Below, in pieces: positions 27,439 to 36,352 of a DNA stretch of 64,000 nucleotides. The stretch is from assembly GCF_002797495.1 (NCBI RefSeq), contig NZ_PGEZ01000001.1:1240001-1304000 (forward strand). The letters run 5' to 3'. The position numbers and the translations under genes were made by a program. How positions within the stretch are numbered: the stretch's first letter is position 1; each line of letters opens with the position of its first letter. This DNA is from Mumia flava. GTDB taxonomy: Bacteria; Actinomycetota; Actinomycetes; Propionibacteriales; Nocardioidaceae. The notes beneath the pieces were generated by a model. It was not told the origin of the DNA. It saw only the letters and a list, made by a program, of their open reading frames with translations, and searched no databases.

Positions 27439-28026
27439 GTGACCGACCCCATCGACCTTGCTCCGGCCACCACCGACGTGGCCGCGCTCGTACGCGGCGT
27501 GAGCGATGCCGACCTCGACCGGCGCACACCGTGCGGCTGGGACGTCGCCACGCTGCTCGCGCACCTGGACGGTCTGAGTCGGGCGTTCACCCTGGCGGCA
27601 GCGAAGTCCGACGACCCCGCGCTCTCGCGGCCGCCGGACCCGACGCGCGACCAGCTCGACCCCGAGTGGCGGACCCGTCTCCCGGACCACCTGGGAGCGC
27701 TCGCCGACGCCTGGCGCGACGACGCCGCCTGGAGCGGCGCCACCCGCGTCGGCGGGGTGGACCTGCCGGGTGACGTCGCCGGTCTCGTCGCGCTGCAGGA
27801 GCTGGTGATCCACGGCTGGGACCTCGCCCGCTCCACGGACCAGGCCTACGAGCCGGCGCCCGAGAGCCTCGGCGTCGTGCACGCCCTGGTGCTCGACGCC
27901 GCCGAGCCCGGCAAGGAGGCGGAGCGCGCTGGACTGTTCGGACCGCCGGTCCCGGTGCCCCCCGACGCGCCGGTGCTCGACCGGGTCGTCGGGCTCGCGG
28001 GGCGGTCCCCCTCCTGGCCCGGGTGA
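27439..28026 (+). CDS. TIGR03086/mycothiol-maleylpyruvate-isomerase-like metal-binding protein (DinB fold)
   Basis: A 195-residue four-helix DinB-like protein. LVRGVSDADLDRRTPCGWDV followed by ATLLAHLDGL, and later QELVIHGWDLARSTDQ, give the three conserved histidine-type metal ligands of the MDMPI N-terminal family and the characteristic HGWDLA motif. Family members use mycothiol in isomerisation or detoxification, in keeping with an actinobacterial host. GAGGACC precedes the GTG at 27439. It is divergent from the sulfotransferase gene. Confidence 0.82.
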   Translation: MTDPIDLAPATTDVAALVRGVSDADLDRRTPCGWDVATLLAHLDGLSRAFTLAAAKSDDPALSRPPDPTRDQLDPEWRTRLPDHLGALADAWRDDAAWSGATRVGGVDLPGDVAGLVALQELVIHGWDLARSTDQAYEPAPESLGVVHALVLDAAEPGKEAERAGLFGPPVPVPPDAPVLDRVVGLAGRSPSWPG

Positions 28027-28033
28027 CGCGTCT

Positions 28034-28091
28034 GGGTCGCTCGCTCCGCTCGCGCCTCGCCCCTGCCGAAGCGATGTTCCGGCGACGGAAC
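28034..28091. repeat. Degenerate dispersed element plus short palindrome
   Basis: gggtcgctcgctccgctcgc (from 28034) is a shortened copy of the dispersed element. It is followed by gttccg-gcga-cggaac (28076-28091), a 6-bp perfect hairpin 39 nt before the HD-domain gene; this could be an operator or terminator. Confidence 0.5.
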
Positions 28092-28129
28092 GTTCTGCGG
28101 CGTTCACCGACTCGCAATAATGTGGCACG

Positions 28130-28696
28130 ATGCACCCCCTGCTCCGGTTCGAGCTCGGGAAGCGCTGGGCCGAACCACACCGTGCGCACCACGGCATGGA
28201 CCACCTCATCGAGGTGCTCCGTGCCGTCGACGTGCTCGCCGGCGACGGGGTGCAGTTCGACCACGAGCTGGTCGAGGACGCGGCCTGGTTCCACGACGCG
28301 ATCTACGACGTGCACCGCGCCGACAGCGTCGAGCGGTCCGCAGACCTCGCTCAGCGGATGCTCGATGCGCCGCAGGGCGACGAGGTCGCCCGGCTCGTGC
28401 TCGCCACCCGGGACCACCTCCCGGCCCGGCTCGACGAGGCAGTCCTGTGCGACGCGGACCTGTGGGTCCTCGGGGCGGACCACGACCGCTACGACGCGTA
28501 CGCACGCGACATCCGCGCCGAGAACTCCCACCTCCCGGAAGCCTCGTACAAGCGGATCCGTGCGCGGGTGCTGACCCGCTACCTCACCCGTGGCGGGATC
28601 TTCAGCACCGAGCCGGCGCGGCTGCGCTGGGAGCAGGCGGCCTGCGACAACCTGGTTCGGGAGCTGTCCGTCCTGGGCGTGCCCGTCCCGGTGTGA
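28130..28696 (+). CDS. Predicted HD-domain metal-dependent phosphohydrolase
   Basis: A 188-residue protein of the COG4339 type. The metal-binding pattern begins with HHGMDHLIEVL, continues with AAWFHDAIYD (the HD pair) and a later LCDADLWVLG aspartate, followed by RAENSHLPEASYKRIRARVL. Related proteins are annotated as N-methyl-D-aspartate-receptor-subunit-like or simply HD hydrolases; no substrate is established. The ATG at 28130 lies 6 nt after TAATGT (28118-28123), a leaderless arrangement that also fixes the start. Confidence 0.85.
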   Translation: MHPLLRFELGKRWAEPHRAHHGMDHLIEVLRAVDVLAGDGVQFDHELVEDAAWFHDAIYDVHRADSVERSADLAQRMLDAPQGDEVARLVLATRDHLPARLDEAVLCDADLWVLGADHDRYDAYARDIRAENSHLPEASYKRIRARVLTRYLTRGGIFSTEPARLRWEQAACDNLVRELSVLGVPVPV

Positions 28697-28744
28697 TCGA
28701 CGATCTGGCGACCGCGGTTGCCCGGCGCACCTAGGCTGGACGCC

Positions 28745-29104
28745 GTGACCGAGTACCTCCTGGAGGCGCGGGCGCGAGTGCTGCACGACCTCGAGGCCCG
28801 CCGCATGGCCGACGCCTCTGCCGTCTCGGCACTCGAGGACTCGCTCAGCCAACGCGGCTGGTGGGTGTCGCAGTGGCCGGACGGCGCGCCGTTCGTCGTC
28901 GGCCTGGTCGCCCAGGACGTCCAGGACGCCCTGCTCGACGCCGGCGGCCGCTGGCCGACGTGCGACTCCTGCCCGCAGTCGGCCGAGCACACCCTCGGGA
29001 TCGAGCCGGAGCTGGGCGAGGACCCCCACTGGGTGTGCTCGGAGTCGGGGATGACCGTCGGCCCGCTGGGGGCACTGAGCCCGGACGGGACCCGCCACGG
29101 CTGA
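28745..29104 (+). CDS. Hypothetical protein, 119 aa, with CxxC motif
   Basis: Not assigned to a family. It starts VTEYLLEARARVLHDLEARR with a charged helix. The centre reads WWVSQWPDGAPFVVGLVAQD, and the C-terminal part holds CDSC and a third cysteine in HWVCSESG, resembling a degenerate zinc ribbon. The GTG at 28745 follows TAGGCT (28732-28737) by 7 nt, which supports it as an expressed leaderless gene. A small hairpin gcggg-cgct-cccgc follows directly after the stop. Confidence 0.6.
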   Translation: MTEYLLEARARVLHDLEARRMADASAVSALEDSLSQRGWWVSQWPDGAPFVVGLVAQDVQDALLDAGGRWPTCDSCPQSAEHTLGIEPELGEDPHWVCSESGMTVGPLGALSPDGTRHG

Positions 29105-29118
29105 GCGGGCGCTCCCGC
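29105..29118. terminator. Short hairpin between convergent genes
   Basis: gcggg-cgct-cccgc directly follows the stop of the 119-residue protein, and coxG ends at 29190 from the other side. The 5-bp stem is weak on its own. Confidence 0.4.
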
Positions 29119-29189
29119 CCCCGATTCGTCGAGTTCCGGTCAGAGCCCTGGGCCAGGAAACCTCCGCAGCTCGACAGATCGCGGACGGG

Positions 29190-30029
29190 TCACCGCCGCG
29201 CGCGCCGGACCGCCCTCCAGACGATCACGAAGGCGACCAGGCCCGCGACGATCCGCGGACCGTACCGCCGCAGCACGACGGGGAGGACGGTCCCGGCGAG
29301 GTCGACCTCGGCGGGTGCCGCCACCCGACCGGGCGACGCCGTCGCGCCCGACGACGCCGCACCGGCGGACGCCGGACCACCGTACGGCGGCGACGGCGCC
29401 CCCACCGTCCCCGCCGTACGGGTGCTCTCGTCAGCCGCGGCCGGTGCGTCCGGCCCCTCGGCAGGCTCTGCCGCGTGGCGTCCGGGCATCGCCGTGGCCG
29501 CGACCTCGGGCTCGTCCTGCGTCCCTGGTGCGTCCGCGCCCTCGGCCGCATCGCCGGCGCGCTCGTCGGCACTCTGGTCGGCGCCGGTCGCCGTCAGCCG
29601 GTCGCTGATGCAGTCGACGAACTGGCCCAGCAGCTTGTCGCTGACGTCCTGCATCACCCCGCGCCCGAACTGCGCAGGCTTCCCGGTGATCGCGAGGTCG
29701 GTCGACACCTCGACCCGGGTCCCGTCGCCGTCGGGCTCCATCACGGCCCTGACCGTCGCGCCGGCGGTCCCCTGGCCGCGCTTGTCCTTGCCCTTCGCCT
29801 CGATCACCACACGGCGCGCGGACTCGTTCCGCTCGACGTACTCGCCGCTGCCGTTGTAGACCAGCGAGATCGGGCCCAGCTTCACCTTGATGCTGCCGGT
29901 GAAGGTGGACTCGTCGGTGACCTCGACGGTTGCTCCGGGCATGCACGGCGCGATCGACTCGAGATCGTTGAACGCCGCCCACGTGGTCTCGATCGGGGCC
30001 GGGACGGTGAACGAGTGCGAGAGCTCCAT
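29190..30029 (-). CDS. coxG: CoxG-like carbon monoxide dehydrogenase subunit G (SRPBCC fold, membrane tail)
   Basis: A 279-residue protein. Residues 1-148 form the SRPBCC/CoxG domain (MELSHSFTVPAPIETTWAAF, IAPCMPGATV, FGRGVMQDVSDKLLGQFV). Next comes about 90 residues of Ala/Pro/Glu-rich, probably disordered linker, then a C-terminal hydrophobic helix (YGPRIVAGLVAFVIVWRAV) capped by RRARR. In Oligotropha, CoxG helps recruit CO dehydrogenase to the membrane, and this tail-anchored layout fits such a role. The start overlaps the coxM stop (TGATG). It is the last gene of the hydroxylase operon. Confidence 0.87.
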   Translation of the reverse strand: MELSHSFTVPAPIETTWAAFNDLESIAPCMPGATVEVTDESTFTGSIKVKLGPISLVYNGSGEYVERNESARRVVIEAKGKDKRGQGTAGATVRAVMEPDGDGTRVEVSTDLAITGKPAQFGRGVMQDVSDKLLGQFVDCISDRLTATGADQSADERAGDAAEGADAPGTQDEPEVAATAMPGRHAAEPAEGPDAPAAADESTRTAGTVGAPSPPYGGPASAGAASSGATASPGRVAAPAEVDLAGTVLPVVLRRYGPRIVAGLVAFVIVWRAVRRARR

Positions 30030-30883
30030 CAGGCGCCCGCCGCCTTCAGCACCGCCCGTCGGGTGAGGACCCCGGCGAGGTGGCGCCGGTAGTCGGCCGA
30101 GCCGTTCAGGTCGTCGGGAGGCGACGTGCCCTCGGCGACCCCGGCGACCGCCGCCGCGACCGCGGCCTCGTCGAGCGCGACGCCCCGCAGCGCGTCCTCG
30201 GTCGCGCGGGCCCGGACGGCGGTCGAGCCCATGTTCGTCAGCCCGATCCGGGCGTCGGCGATCGTGCCGCCCTCCACCTGGACCGTCGCTGCGACCGCGA
30301 CGATCGACCACTGCTGCGCGACCCGGACGAACTTCTCGTACGCCGCGCCCCATCCCGTGTGCTTCGGCACCCGCACGGAGGTGAGCACCTCGTCCTCGCC
30401 GATCGCGGTCGTGAAGTAGTCGAGGAAGAAGTCGTCGGCCGCGACCGTCCGGGCGCCGTTCGGCCCGACGATCTCGAACGACGCGTCGAGCGCCCACGCC
30501 GGGGCCGGCAGGTCGCCGGCAGGATCGGCGTGCGCGAGCGCACCGCCGAACGTGCCCCGGTGGCGCACCTGCGGGTCTGCGACCGTCGCCGTGGCCTCCG
30601 CCAGCAGCGCCGCGTGCTCGCGTACGAGGGCGTTCGAGGCGACCTCGTGGTGCGGCGTCATCGCACCGATCACCAGCGCGTCCCCGTCCTCGCGGACACC
30701 ACGCAGGTCGGGGATCCGCCCCAGGTCGACCAGCAGCTCGGGTCCGGCGAGCCGGAGCTTGAGGACCGGGATCAGGCTCTGGCCCCCCGCCACGATCTTC
30801 ACGTCGTCCGCGCCGCTGGACAGCAGCCGGACGGCCTCCTCGACGGTGTCGGGTGCCTCGTAGTCGAAAGCTGTCGGAATCAC
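30029..30883 (-). CDS. coxM: Molybdenum hydroxylase FAD-binding medium subunit (CoxM-like)
   Basis: A 284-residue FAD-binding PCMH-type subunit. IVAGGQSLIPVLKLRLAGPE holds the first flavin loop (AGGQS) and VRHRGTFGGALAHADPAGDL the second (TFGGxxxxxDP); the C-terminal CO_deh_flav_C domain spans residues about 175-280. It passes electrons from the 2Fe-2S small subunit through FAD to the respiratory chain or another acceptor. The GTG overlaps the coxL stop (GTGA) with AGGGGGACGAG upstream, and its stop overlaps coxG. Confidence 0.93.
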   Translation of the reverse strand: MIPTAFDYEAPDTVEEAVRLLSSGADDVKIVAGGQSLIPVLKLRLAGPELLVDLGRIPDLRGVREDGDALVIGAMTPHHEVASNALVREHAALLAEATATVADPQVRHRGTFGGALAHADPAGDLPAPAWALDASFEIVGPNGARTVAADDFFLDYFTTAIGEDEVLTSVRVPKHTGWGAAYEKFVRVAQQWSIVAVAATVQVEGGTIADARIGLTNMGSTAVRARATEDALRGVALDEAAVAAAVAGVAEGTSPPDDLNGSADYRRHLAGVLTRRAVLKAAGA

Positions 30884-33345
30884 TGCTCGTCCCCCTCGTC
30901 CGAACCCGTCTGGACCGCGCCGGTCGACGCGACGTCGCGCTGCGCGACCTCGGGACTGTTGACCGTCGGCGCTGCCGCCTCGGCCCCCCGGCCCTTGTCC
31001 GCCCCCTGCAGCGCCGCCCACACCTTCGCGGGCGAGCATGGCATCACGATGTCATCGACTCCGAGATGCCGCACGGCGTCGATCACGCCGTTCACGATCG
31101 CGGGGGTCGACGCGATCGTGCCGGCCTCGCCCACGCCCTTCACCCCGAGGGCGTTCGTCGAGGACGGCGTCTCCGTCCGGTCCGTCACGAACGACGGCAC
31201 GTCTGCCGCGCTCGGGACCAGGTAGTCGACGAACGACCCGGTGACCAGCGTCCCCGACTCGTCGTGCACCGCCTCCTCGAACAGCGCCTGCGCGATGCCC
31301 TGGACGAGACCTCCGTGCACCTGCCCCTCGACGATCAGCGGATTGATCACGTGGCCGATGTCGTCGACGCAGACGTACTTCCGTAGCGTCACCTGTCCGG
31401 TCTCGGTGTCCACCTCCATCGCAGCGAGGTGCGTGCCGTGCGGGAACGAGAAGTTCTCCGGGTCGTAGGTCGCGTCCGAGTCGAGGCTGGCCTCCACGCC
31501 GTCGGGGAGGTTGTGCGCCGCGAAGACGGCGAGCGCGACCTCTCCGAGCGCCATCGAGGTGTCCGTGCCCCGGACCTTGAAGGTCCCCTCGGTGAACTCG
31601 AGGTCGTCCTCGCTCGCCTCCATCAGGTGGGCCGCGATCACCCGGGCCTTCTCGATCACCTTGTCGGCGGCGGCGACGACGGCCATGCCGCCGACGGCCA
31701 GCGAGCGCGAGCCGTACGTGTCGAGGCCGCGCTGCGCGATCGCGGTGTCGCCGTGCAGCACCTCGACGTTCTCGAACGGGACGCCCAGCCGGTCGGCGAC
31801 GATCTGACTCCACGCCGTCTCGTGGCCCTGCCCGTGCGGGCTCGCTCCGGTGACGACCTCGACGTTGCCGGTCGGCAGCATCCGCACCTGCGCGTACTCC
31901 CAGCCGCCCGCGCCGTAGTCGAGCGACCCGAGCACCCGCGAGGGTGCCAGACCGCACATCTCGGTGAACGTCGAGACGCCGATCCCGAGCTGGACGCGGT
32001 CGCCGGACTCGCGGCGGCGGCGCTGCTCCTCGCGGAGCTCGTCGTACCCGAACAGCTCCATCGCCTTCGCGGTCGCGGCCTCGTAGTTGCCCGAGTCGTA
32101 CTCCAATCCGCACACCGTGGTGAACGGGAACTCCTCGTGGCCGATCCAGTTCTTGCGCCGCAGCTCGAGCGGATCCATGTCGAGCTCGGCGGCGAGGTCG
32201 TCCATCAGCCGCTCGATCGCGAACGTCGCCTCCGGGCGGCCGGCCCCGCGGTACGCGTCGGTCCACGCCTTGTTCGTGAAGAGGTTCTGGCACTCGAACC
32301 GGTAGGCGGGGAACTTGTAGATCGCCGGGAACATGAACGCCCCGAGGATCGGGACTCCCGAGGTGACGAGCCCGAGGTAGGCGCCCATGTCGGCGAGCAG
32401 CGAGACCTTGAGGCCGGTGACGACCCCGTCCTTCGTCGCCGACAGGCTGAGCCTCTGCACCTGGCCGCGGCCGTGGTGCGCGGCCATCAGCGACTCCGAG
32501 CGGGTCTCGGTGTACTTGCAGGGCTTGCCGAGCTTGCGGGCCGCGATCATGGTGACGACCTCCTCGGGCGTCACCTGCAGCTTGCCGCCGAACCCGCCGC
32601 CGACGTCCGGCGCGATCACCCGCACCTTCGACTCGGGGATGCTGAGCGTCAGCGACAGCATGAGACGCAGGATGTGCGGCACCTGCGTCGCCGACCACAT
32701 CACCACCTGCTCACCGGTCGGGTCCACGACGGTGGACCGCGGCTCCATGAAGGCCGGCATCAGCCGCGGCTGGTAGTACGTGCGGTCGATCCGGACCTCG
32801 GCGTCGGCGAGCGCCTGCTCGACGTCCCCGCCCGTCTCGGCCTCGCCGGAGTCGAACACCCAGAACGCCGACTTGTTCGTGCCCAGGTCCGGGTGGGCGA
32901 GCACCTCGTCCGTCGCGGCCTCCTCGAGGTCCGTCACGACCGGCAGGTCCTCGTACTCGACGTCGACGAGCGCCGCCGCATCCTGCGCATCGGCTGCCGA
33001 GCGGGCCACCACGCACGCGACGATCTCGCCGGCGAACGCCACGTGGTCGGTGGCGATCGACGGGTGGTGGGGCGACTTCTGGTCGGGCGTGATCGGCCAG
33101 GCGTTCGGGAGGGTGCCGCAGTTCTCGGCGGCGTCTGCCCCGGTGATCACCGTGACGACGCCGGAGGACTGCTTGGCCGCGTCCACGTCCAGGGACGTGA
33201 TCCGCGCGTGCGCGAACGGGCTGCGGACCATCGCCAGGTAGAGCATCCCGGGCAGCGTCATGTTGTCGGTGTAGCGGGTCCGCCCGGTGATGAGGCGCTG
33301 GTCTTCCTTGCGCTTGCGGGGCGATCCGATCTCCGTGACGGTCAT
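30880..33345 (-). CDS. coxL: Molybdenum hydroxylase large subunit, form II CoxL-like
   Basis: An 821-residue xanthine-oxidase-family catalytic subunit. GGGFGGK (residues 249-255) and [10 protein letters not shown] (364-373) bind the molybdenum cofactor; [10 protein letters not shown] and GVKGVGEAG near the C-terminus supply the Moco loops and the catalytic glutamate. The AYRGAGR loop marks form II (BMS-type) CoxL. Form I enzymes with proven high CO affinity carry AYXCSFR and a copper-ligand cysteine, absent here. It may oxidise CO poorly or another small molecule such as an aldehyde or N-heterocycle. The ATG overlaps the coxS stop. The last 45 residues are a low-complexity acidic tail. Confidence 0.92.
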   Translation of the reverse strand: MTVTEIGSPRKRKEDQRLITGRTRYTDNMTLPGMLYLAMVRSPFAHARITSLDVDAAKQSSGVVTVITGADAAENCGTLPNAWPITPDQKSPHHPSIATDHVAFAGEIVACVVARSAADAQDAAALVDVEYEDLPVVTDLEEAATDEVLAHPDLGTNKSAFWVFDSGEAETGGDVEQALADAEVRIDRTYYQPRLMPAFMEPRSTVVDPTGEQVVMWSATQVPHILRLMLSLTLSIPESKVRVIAPDVGGGFGGKLQVTPEEVVTMIAARKLGKPCKYTETRSESLMAAHHGRGQVQRLSLSATKDGVVTGLKVSLLADMGAYLGLVTSGVPILGAFMFPAIYKFPAYRFECQNLFTNKAWTDAYRGAGRPEATFAIERLMDDLAAELDMDPLELRRKNWIGHEEFPFTTVCGLEYDSGNYEAATAKAMELFGYDELREEQRRRRESGDRVQLGIGVSTFTEMCGLAPSRVLGSLDYGAGGWEYAQVRMLPTGNVEVVTGASPHGQGHETAWSQIVADRLGVPFENVEVLHGDTAIAQRGLDTYGSRSLAVGGMAVVAAADKVIEKARVIAAHLMEASEDDLEFTEGTFKVRGTDTSMALGEVALAVFAAHNLPDGVEASLDSDATYDPENFSFPHGTHLAAMEVDTETGQVTLRKYVCVDDIGHVINPLIVEGQVHGGLVQGIAQALFEEAVHDESGTLVTGSFVDYLVPSAADVPSFVTDRTETPSSTNALGVKGVGEAGTIASTPAIVNGVIDAVRHLGVDDIVMPCSPAKVWAALQGADKGRGAEAAAPTVNSPEVAQRDVASTGAVQTGSDEGDEQ

Positions 33346-33866
33346 GCCACACCTGCCTCGCTCGAGGCGCCCGACCTCGTGCCGTCGGCGGACATCTCCT
33401 TGGCGGCGGCCTGCACGGCCTTGACGATGTTCTGGTAGCCGGTGCACCGGCAGAGGTTGCCTTCGAGGTTCTCTCGGACCGTCTGCTCGTCCGCCTCACC
33501 GAACTCGTTGACGACGTCGATCGACTGCATGATCATCCCCGGCGTGCAGAAGCCGCACTGCAGCGCGTGGGCCTCGTGGAAGGCCTTCTGCATCGGGTGC
33601 AGGTCGTCGCCGTCGGCGAGGCCCTCGACCGTACGGACCTCGTGGCCGTCGGCCTGGACGGCGAACATCGTGCAGGACTTCACGCTGCGACCGTCGAGAT
33701 GGACGGTGCAGGCTCCGCAGTTGGTGGTGTCGCACCCGATCACCGTGCCGGTCTTGCCGAGCCGCTCGCGCAGGTACTGCACGAGGAGCATCCGAGGCTC
33801 GACCTGGTCGGTGTAGGCGACGTCATCGACGGTGACGGTGACGGACTTCATGGACGGTGCTGGCAT
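33342..33866 (-). CDS. coxS: Molybdenum hydroxylase 2Fe-2S small subunit (CoxS-like)
   Basis: A 174-residue protein. The plant-ferredoxin-type cluster is bound by C45, C50, C53 and C65 ([20 protein letters not shown]), and the second 2Fe-2S cluster by C104, C107, C139 and C141 ([14 protein letters not shown]). It relays electrons from Moco to the flavin subunit. The ATG at 33866 follows GGGAG by 8 nt, giving the usual length; longer in-frame starts lack ribosome sites. It is first of the structural genes S-L-M-G, the order typical of form II clusters. A CRP-like site lies 50-65 bp upstream. Confidence 0.94.
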   Translation of the reverse strand: MPAPSMKSVTVTVDDVAYTDQVEPRMLLVQYLRERLGKTGTVIGCDTTNCGACTVHLDGRSVKSCTMFAVQADGHEVRTVEGLADGDDLHPMQKAFHEAHALQCGFCTPGMIMQSIDVVNEFGEADEQTVRENLEGNLCRCTGYQNIVKAVQAAAKEMSADGTRSGASSEAGVA

Positions 33867-33915
33867 GGTGACGCTCCCACTCGTCTCGAGGGTTTGTCCC
33901 ATCGTTCTACACCTG

Positions 33916-33931
33916 TGTGATGTGCGCCACA
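33916..33931. promoter_or_regulatory. CRP/GlxR-like binding site upstream of coxS
   Basis: tgtga-tgtgcg-ccaca matches the CRP-family consensus TGTGA-N6-TCACA at 9 of 10 fixed positions. It is centred about 58 bp upstream of the coxS start. A wider inverted repeat, cctgtg (33912) / cacagg (33928), overlaps it. GlxR/CRP proteins link carbon status to transcription in actinobacteria. Confidence 0.5.
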
Positions 33932-33983
33932 GGCCGAATGCAGAATGCCCGTTCACCTGCCGACCGGTCGAACGGCCAGCGCC

Positions 33984-35114
33984 TCAGGCGTGCTCCTCAT
34001 GATGGATGCGGCCGTCGAGCTCGCTCAGCCGCTCACCCTGGCCGCCCCACCGCAGCGCGATGATCTCCGCGGCGATCGACACCGCGGTCTCCTCGGGCGT
34101 ACGGGCGCCCAGGTCGAGCCCGATCGGGCTCGACAGCCGCCCGATCTCCTCGTCGGTCATGCCCGCCTCGCGCAACCGCGCCAGGCGGTCGTCGTGCGTG
34201 CGTCGCGAGCCCATCGCGCCGACGAACGCCGGCGCGGGGTCGAGTCGCAGAGCCCGCTCGAGCACGGGCACGTCGAACTTCGGGTCGTGGGTGAGCACGC
34301 AGATCACGGTCCGGTCGTCGAGCGCGCCCGCCTCGGCCTGCTTGTCGAGGTACTTGTGCGGCCAGGAGACCACGACCTCGTCGGCGTCCGGGAACCGCGC
34401 GGGCGTCGCGAAGACCGGCCGCGCGTCGCACACCGTCACGCGGTAGCCGAGGAAGGTGCCCTGCCGCGCCACGGCCGAGGCGAAGTCGATCGCTCCGAAC
34501 ACGAGCATCCGCGGCTTCGGAGCGAACGACGACACGAAGACCCGCATCCCCTCGCCGCGGCGCTCGCCCTGCGGCCCGTACGTGAGCGTGGCCGTCCGAC
34601 CGCTCGCGAGGAGACCCTGCACGTCGTCCGCGACGGCGTCGTCGGCCCGCGCCAGGCCGAGCGAGCCGGTGTGTCCGTCCGGCCGCACCACGAGCCGCTT
34701 CCCGACCCAGGCGGCGTCCGGGTGCTCGATCACGGTCGCGACCGCGACCGGGCGCTCGGCCTCGATGTCGCCGACGACCTCGGCCAGCTCGGGGAAGGTC
34801 TCCTGCGAGACCGGCTCCACGAACACGTCGAGGATGCCGCCGCAGGTCAGCCCGACAGCGAAGGCGTCGTCGTCGCTGACGCCGTAGCGCTGCAGCGTCG
34901 CACCGCCGGACCCGACCACCTCCTGGGCCAGCTCGTACACCGCGCCCTCGACGCACCCACCGGACACCGACCCGTACGCGCTCCCGTCCGGTGCGACGAC
35001 CATCGACGCGCCCGCGGGACGCGGGGCGGACCGGAACGTCTGGACCACGGTGCCGAGGCCGGCGGTCTCGCCGGCCTTCCAGGTCTCCAGCAGCTCGTCG
35101 AGCACCTCGCGCAT
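33984..35114 (-). CDS. XdhC/CoxI family molybdenum-enzyme maturation factor
   Basis: A 376-residue protein. The N-terminal XdhC_CoxI domain (residues about 10-80) has FRSAPRPAGASMVVAPDGSA and SVSGGCVEGAVYE; the C-terminal Rossmann XdhC_C domain has PRMLVFGAIDFASAVARQGT and FVGAMGSRRTHDDRL. XdhC proteins bind Moco, promote its sulfuration or CO-dehydrogenase-type maturation and insert it into the large subunit. The ATG at 35114 lies 7 nt after TAGGCT (35127-35122), so this gene can be transcribed leaderlessly on its own within the cluster. Confidence 0.92.
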   Translation of the reverse strand: MREVLDELLETWKAGETAGLGTVVQTFRSAPRPAGASMVVAPDGSAYGSVSGGCVEGAVYELAQEVVGSGGATLQRYGVSDDDAFAVGLTCGGILDVFVEPVSQETFPELAEVVGDIEAERPVAVATVIEHPDAAWVGKRLVVRPDGHTGSLGLARADDAVADDVQGLLASGRTATLTYGPQGERRGEGMRVFVSSFAPKPRMLVFGAIDFASAVARQGTFLGYRVTVCDARPVFATPARFPDADEVVVSWPHKYLDKQAEAGALDDRTVICVLTHDPKFDVPVLERALRLDPAPAFVGAMGSRRTHDDRLARLREAGMTDEEIGRLSSPIGLDLGARTPEETAVSIAAEIIALRWGGQGERLSELDGRIHHEEHA

Positions 35115-35218
35115 GTGACCCAGCCTACGTCGCGCACGACGACGCCGATCGACGATGCATCCGCCCACGGGCCGGTCCGTCTGCATCGACGTTCGTCCAG
35201 GTGGGGGCGATGGGACGG

Positions 35219-36319
35219 TCAGGCCTCGGCGACGCGGTCGAGGACCTCCTGGAACGCCGCGAGCGAGTGGCCGGCGACGAGCGCGTCGAGGTGCGGGTAC
35301 GCGGCGGCGATCCCGCCCTGCACGGGCGCGTACCCCGGCCGGCCGCTGTGCGGGTTCGCCCAGACCACACGGTGCGCGAGCCGCTGCAGCCGCGCGACCT
35401 GCTCCCCGAGCAGCGCCGGGTCGCCGCGCTCCCAGCCGTCGGAGGCGATCACGACGACCGCACCCCTCGCCGTACCGCGCTGGCCCCACCGGTCGTTGAA
35501 CGCCTGGAGCACCTCGCCCAGCCGCGTCCCGCCGGACCAGTCCGGCACGGTCTGGCCGGCGACGTCGAGCGCCTGGTCCGGATCCCGCAACCGCAGCGCC
35601 GGCGTCACCCGGGTCAGCCGGGTGCCGAGGGTGAAGACCTCCACGCGCCGCGGCGACGCCCGCACCACCCGGTGCGCGAGACGCAGCAGGCTGTCGGCGT
35701 ACGCACTCATCGAGCCCGAGACGTCGATCAGCAGCACGATCCGCCGCTCACGCGTCCCGCGTCGGCGGTAGCGCATCGGCCCGGGCTCGCCCGCTCGACG
35801 CAGCTGGTCGCGGAGCGTACGGCCGGGGTCGAGGTCGCCGCGGCGGTGCGGGGTCCGGCGCGGGCTGCGTCGCCGCGGAACCCCGACCCGAAGTCCGGCG
35901 AACATCCGCGCGAGCGCGACGCGTTCGGCGCTCGACATCGTCGCGACGTCGCGGTGCCGCAGCGTCTCCGTCCCGCTCGCGATCATGGCGACCTGCTGAT
36001 CGTCGGTGTCCCCCGCCGCACCGCCGGACTCGCCGTCGTCGAGCGCGGCCTGCACCACGGTCCGCGGCGGCTCGTCACGTCGGCGGCGCAGCACCGGCTC
36101 CTCGGGCGTGAACCACGACGCGAACGTGTGGTCGTACGCCGCAAGGTCGTCCGGGCCCGAGCACAGCGTCGCGCGGCCGGCCCAGTACGTCGCCTGCCGA
36201 TCGGCGACCCCGACCCGGGTGACCGCGTCGACGAACGTCTGGGTGCGGTCCGCGGTGACGTCGAGGCCGGCCGCACGCAGCGCGTGGGCGAACCCGACGA
36301 AGACTTCGACGTCCGCCAT
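35219..36319 (-). CDS. VWA-domain protein (CoxE-like)
   Basis: A 366-residue protein with a C-terminal von Willebrand A domain. The MIDAS motif DVSGSMS is at residues 199-205 and WSGGTRLGEVLQAFNDRW supplies the MIDAS threonine. The N-terminal part is helical and charged, with a very basic linker (RRRSPRRTPHRRGD). CoxE partners the MoxR ATPase CoxD in activating CO-dehydrogenase-type active sites. AAGGAGGG precedes the ATG. It is 33 nt downstream of the moxR gene, so the two form an operon. Confidence 0.9.
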   Translation of the reverse strand: MADVEVFVGFAHALRAAGLDVTADRTQTFVDAVTRVGVADRQATYWAGRATLCSGPDDLAAYDHTFASWFTPEEPVLRRRRDEPPRTVVQAALDDGESGGAAGDTDDQQVAMIASGTETLRHRDVATMSSAERVALARMFAGLRVGVPRRRSPRRTPHRRGDLDPGRTLRDQLRRAGEPGPMRYRRRGTRERRIVLLIDVSGSMSAYADSLLRLAHRVVRASPRRVEVFTLGTRLTRVTPALRLRDPDQALDVAGQTVPDWSGGTRLGEVLQAFNDRWGQRGTARGAVVVIASDGWERGDPALLGEQVARLQRLAHRVVWANPHSGRPGYAPVQGGIAAAYPHLDALVAGHSLAAFQEVLDRVAEA

Positions 36320-36352
36320 CGCCCTCCTTCGCCGTTCGGCCCGTCCGACCGG

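Noticed and set aside
30880-33345. Form I (proven high-affinity) CO dehydrogenase
   Set aside because: The active-site loop is AYRGAGR, not AYXCSFR, so the copper-ligand cysteine is missing.
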